Shown: in pieces, positions 62,601 to 64,000 of the stretch
How the letters are laid out: every line of letters begins with the position of its first letter
Numbering within the stretch: the stretch's first letter is position 1
NCBI GenBank assembly: GCA_034670405.1
Contig: JAXDDX010000001.1
Location: 358,001-422,000, forward strand
From: Hoplostethus atlanticus
Taxonomy: Eukaryota; Chordata; Actinopteri; Trachichthyiformes; Trachichthyidae
Direction of reading: 5' to 3'
Length of the DNA: 64,000 nt
Position numbers and translations under genes: made by a program
Notes under the pieces: generated by a model
Seen by the model: only the letters and a program-made list of their open reading frames with translations
Told to the model about the DNA's origin: nothing
The model's database searches: none

Positions 62601-64000
62601 GCAGTCGTTGTCTTCAGCAACCATGAACTTGCAGACATGAATCACATATGTGACTTTTCAAGTATTTTTCAAGGGTTTTTAGTCCCAAAACTCCAATTGA
62701 TAGGAATGAAATGATAAGGAAACTTGAATTGAACATCTTTGTCACTATCACTATGTTGTGTAAACACAGAATTATCGTCTGACTCCTGAATTGACTGGAA
62801 TGACATGGACTTGACCCCCGTGGTACAGCGGATTCTGGCGTCCGCCTCCTTTGGCACTTGAAGAAAACAAAGGCAACAGATGGTCAAACCAACACCCAGC
62901 GTGGTTCTAATCCCTCCTCCTGCTGCACAGCAGGGCCAAAAGCCAACATTCAAACAAGATTTGTCTTAACCTCTGTCAGCTACTCTGGCCTGACTGAGCT
63001 AGGCCAGCATTGGAAACCTCCATTAGCAATTGTCTCTTCCCTCAAGTACCAAAGGTGAACAACCCATAATGCTGTCTGTTCCAGAGGTCAAGAGAAGGTT
63101 TTGCACATTCAGTTGTGTACTTCACTAATGGTCACAATTACAGTATAAAAACATATAGAAGATGATCCAGTAACACTCATCTTACTCAAGGCATGCAGCT
63201 ACAGTGGATTATAATGTGTTTGAAACACATCTGAGTCATGAGAAGCTCCTATAACACGGTCATATCCTGTTATGTCTCTTTGAAATGGCCCCACCACGGC
63301 TCATGAAGTCTGGTTATTGATGTAAGACATGATGAGATAGTACATCCTTTAAAGATTAAAGTATATAATATAATCCATTACGTAAAGCTTTACCAATGAT
63401 GCTGATAATGCTCACATGCCCTCTGGCCCTGAAATCACGTAGGATACACAGTATGGTCCTCTGTGATATTTTCCAATGGACTGCAGAACCATTATAGTCC
63501 TTGGGATACAAACCAGATTACGCCATAATACTATTCAGTGCTAATAGTCCTCAAAAAGACAAAACTATTTGGAAGATGGAAAGTACACAGTAAGTGCAGT
63601 TTGTAATTATGATAGTGATCAGTAAACTTCCCAGCTATGCACAAATCTTGATGGATGATTTGCTGACTAAAGTCATGATTAGATTTTTGGGAAATCGAGC
63701 CAGAAATGTGTGTGGGAAAGCTCTCAGCGGACGAAGACTCAAGTTTCTTTCTAACTTGACCATTATTTGGAAACACTCTGCAGCCTTAATGCTGGTTAAG
63801 CATTCCTAACAGAGCTCTGGTCGTTGTCCACGGCCACTTCTAATATACGCTATACTCTAAACATAATTACAATGCAATGATATCCACAACCTACTGTTAC
63901 AAAATGTTTTTATATGGCAAAATCAATATCTGGTAAGATGTTCATGGATATGTATTTACTGAAAACTCTGTCTACCTTTCACTTTTGTTTTATTTTGAAT
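59691..64000. other. Gene-free right end of window
   Basis: AT-rich sequence with no recognisable exon on either strand. It includes a G18 run (61967-61984). In human the next gene is CSPG4; nothing like it is visible before 64000. Confidence 0.5.
61967..61984. repeat. G18 run
   Basis: Eighteen consecutive G residues flanked by GGAAGT and ATGAAA. Confidence 0.95.

Overview
This is a vertebrate chromosome segment, almost certainly from a ray-finned (percomorph-like) fish. Its genes have many GT-AG introns and encode clear vertebrate orthologues. The DNA between them is rich in CA, CAT and CTTCT microsatellites and carries teleost-type tRNA-derived SINEs and small DNA-transposon MITEs. Four host genes are recognisable, in the order and orientation known from human 15q24.2: SIN3A (-), PTPN9 (-), SNUPN (-) and SNX33 (+). 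IMP3, which lies between SNUPN and SNX33 in human, is not visible here.

Layout. 472-5484: the first eight coding exons of SIN3A on the minus strand (residues 1-473: PAH1, PAH2 and the linker up to PAH3); the rest of the gene lies beyond the left edge. About 6150-9250: CpG-rich SIN3A promoter region with a YY1-like element. 9250-13700: intergenic. 14426-31847: all 13 coding exons of PTPN9 (570 aa; Sec14/CRAL-TRIO domain plus tyrosine phosphatase domain). Its introns hold two copies of one TTAA-flanked MITE family and a hAT-type palindromic MITE inserted into an older SINE. 32350-36228: intergenic sequence and the SNUPN 3' UTR. 36229-40651: eight coding exons of SNUPN, normal except for one extra base in the last exon that shifts the reading frame. 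42109-43552: the facing 5' ends of SNUPN and SNX33. 43553-56956: SNX33, with one very large coding exon, an 11.7 kb intron full of simple repeats, and a final exon. 56957-64000: SNX33 3' UTR followed by sequence in which I recognise no gene.

The four genes form a conserved linkage block, not a pathway. SIN3A is a nuclear corepressor scaffold. PTPN9 is a vesicle-associated phosphatase. SNUPN is the import adaptor for m3G-capped snRNPs. SNX33 is an SH3-PX-BAR membrane-remodelling sortin nexin. I saw no prokaryote-like defence system, CRISPR array, rRNA, intact tRNA gene or viral fossil. The most useful observations are the SNUPN frameshift, a three-codon upstream ORF overlapping the SIN3A start codon, the nested hAT-in-SINE insertion, and the paired TTAA MITEs with a conserved internal CCAAT palindrome.
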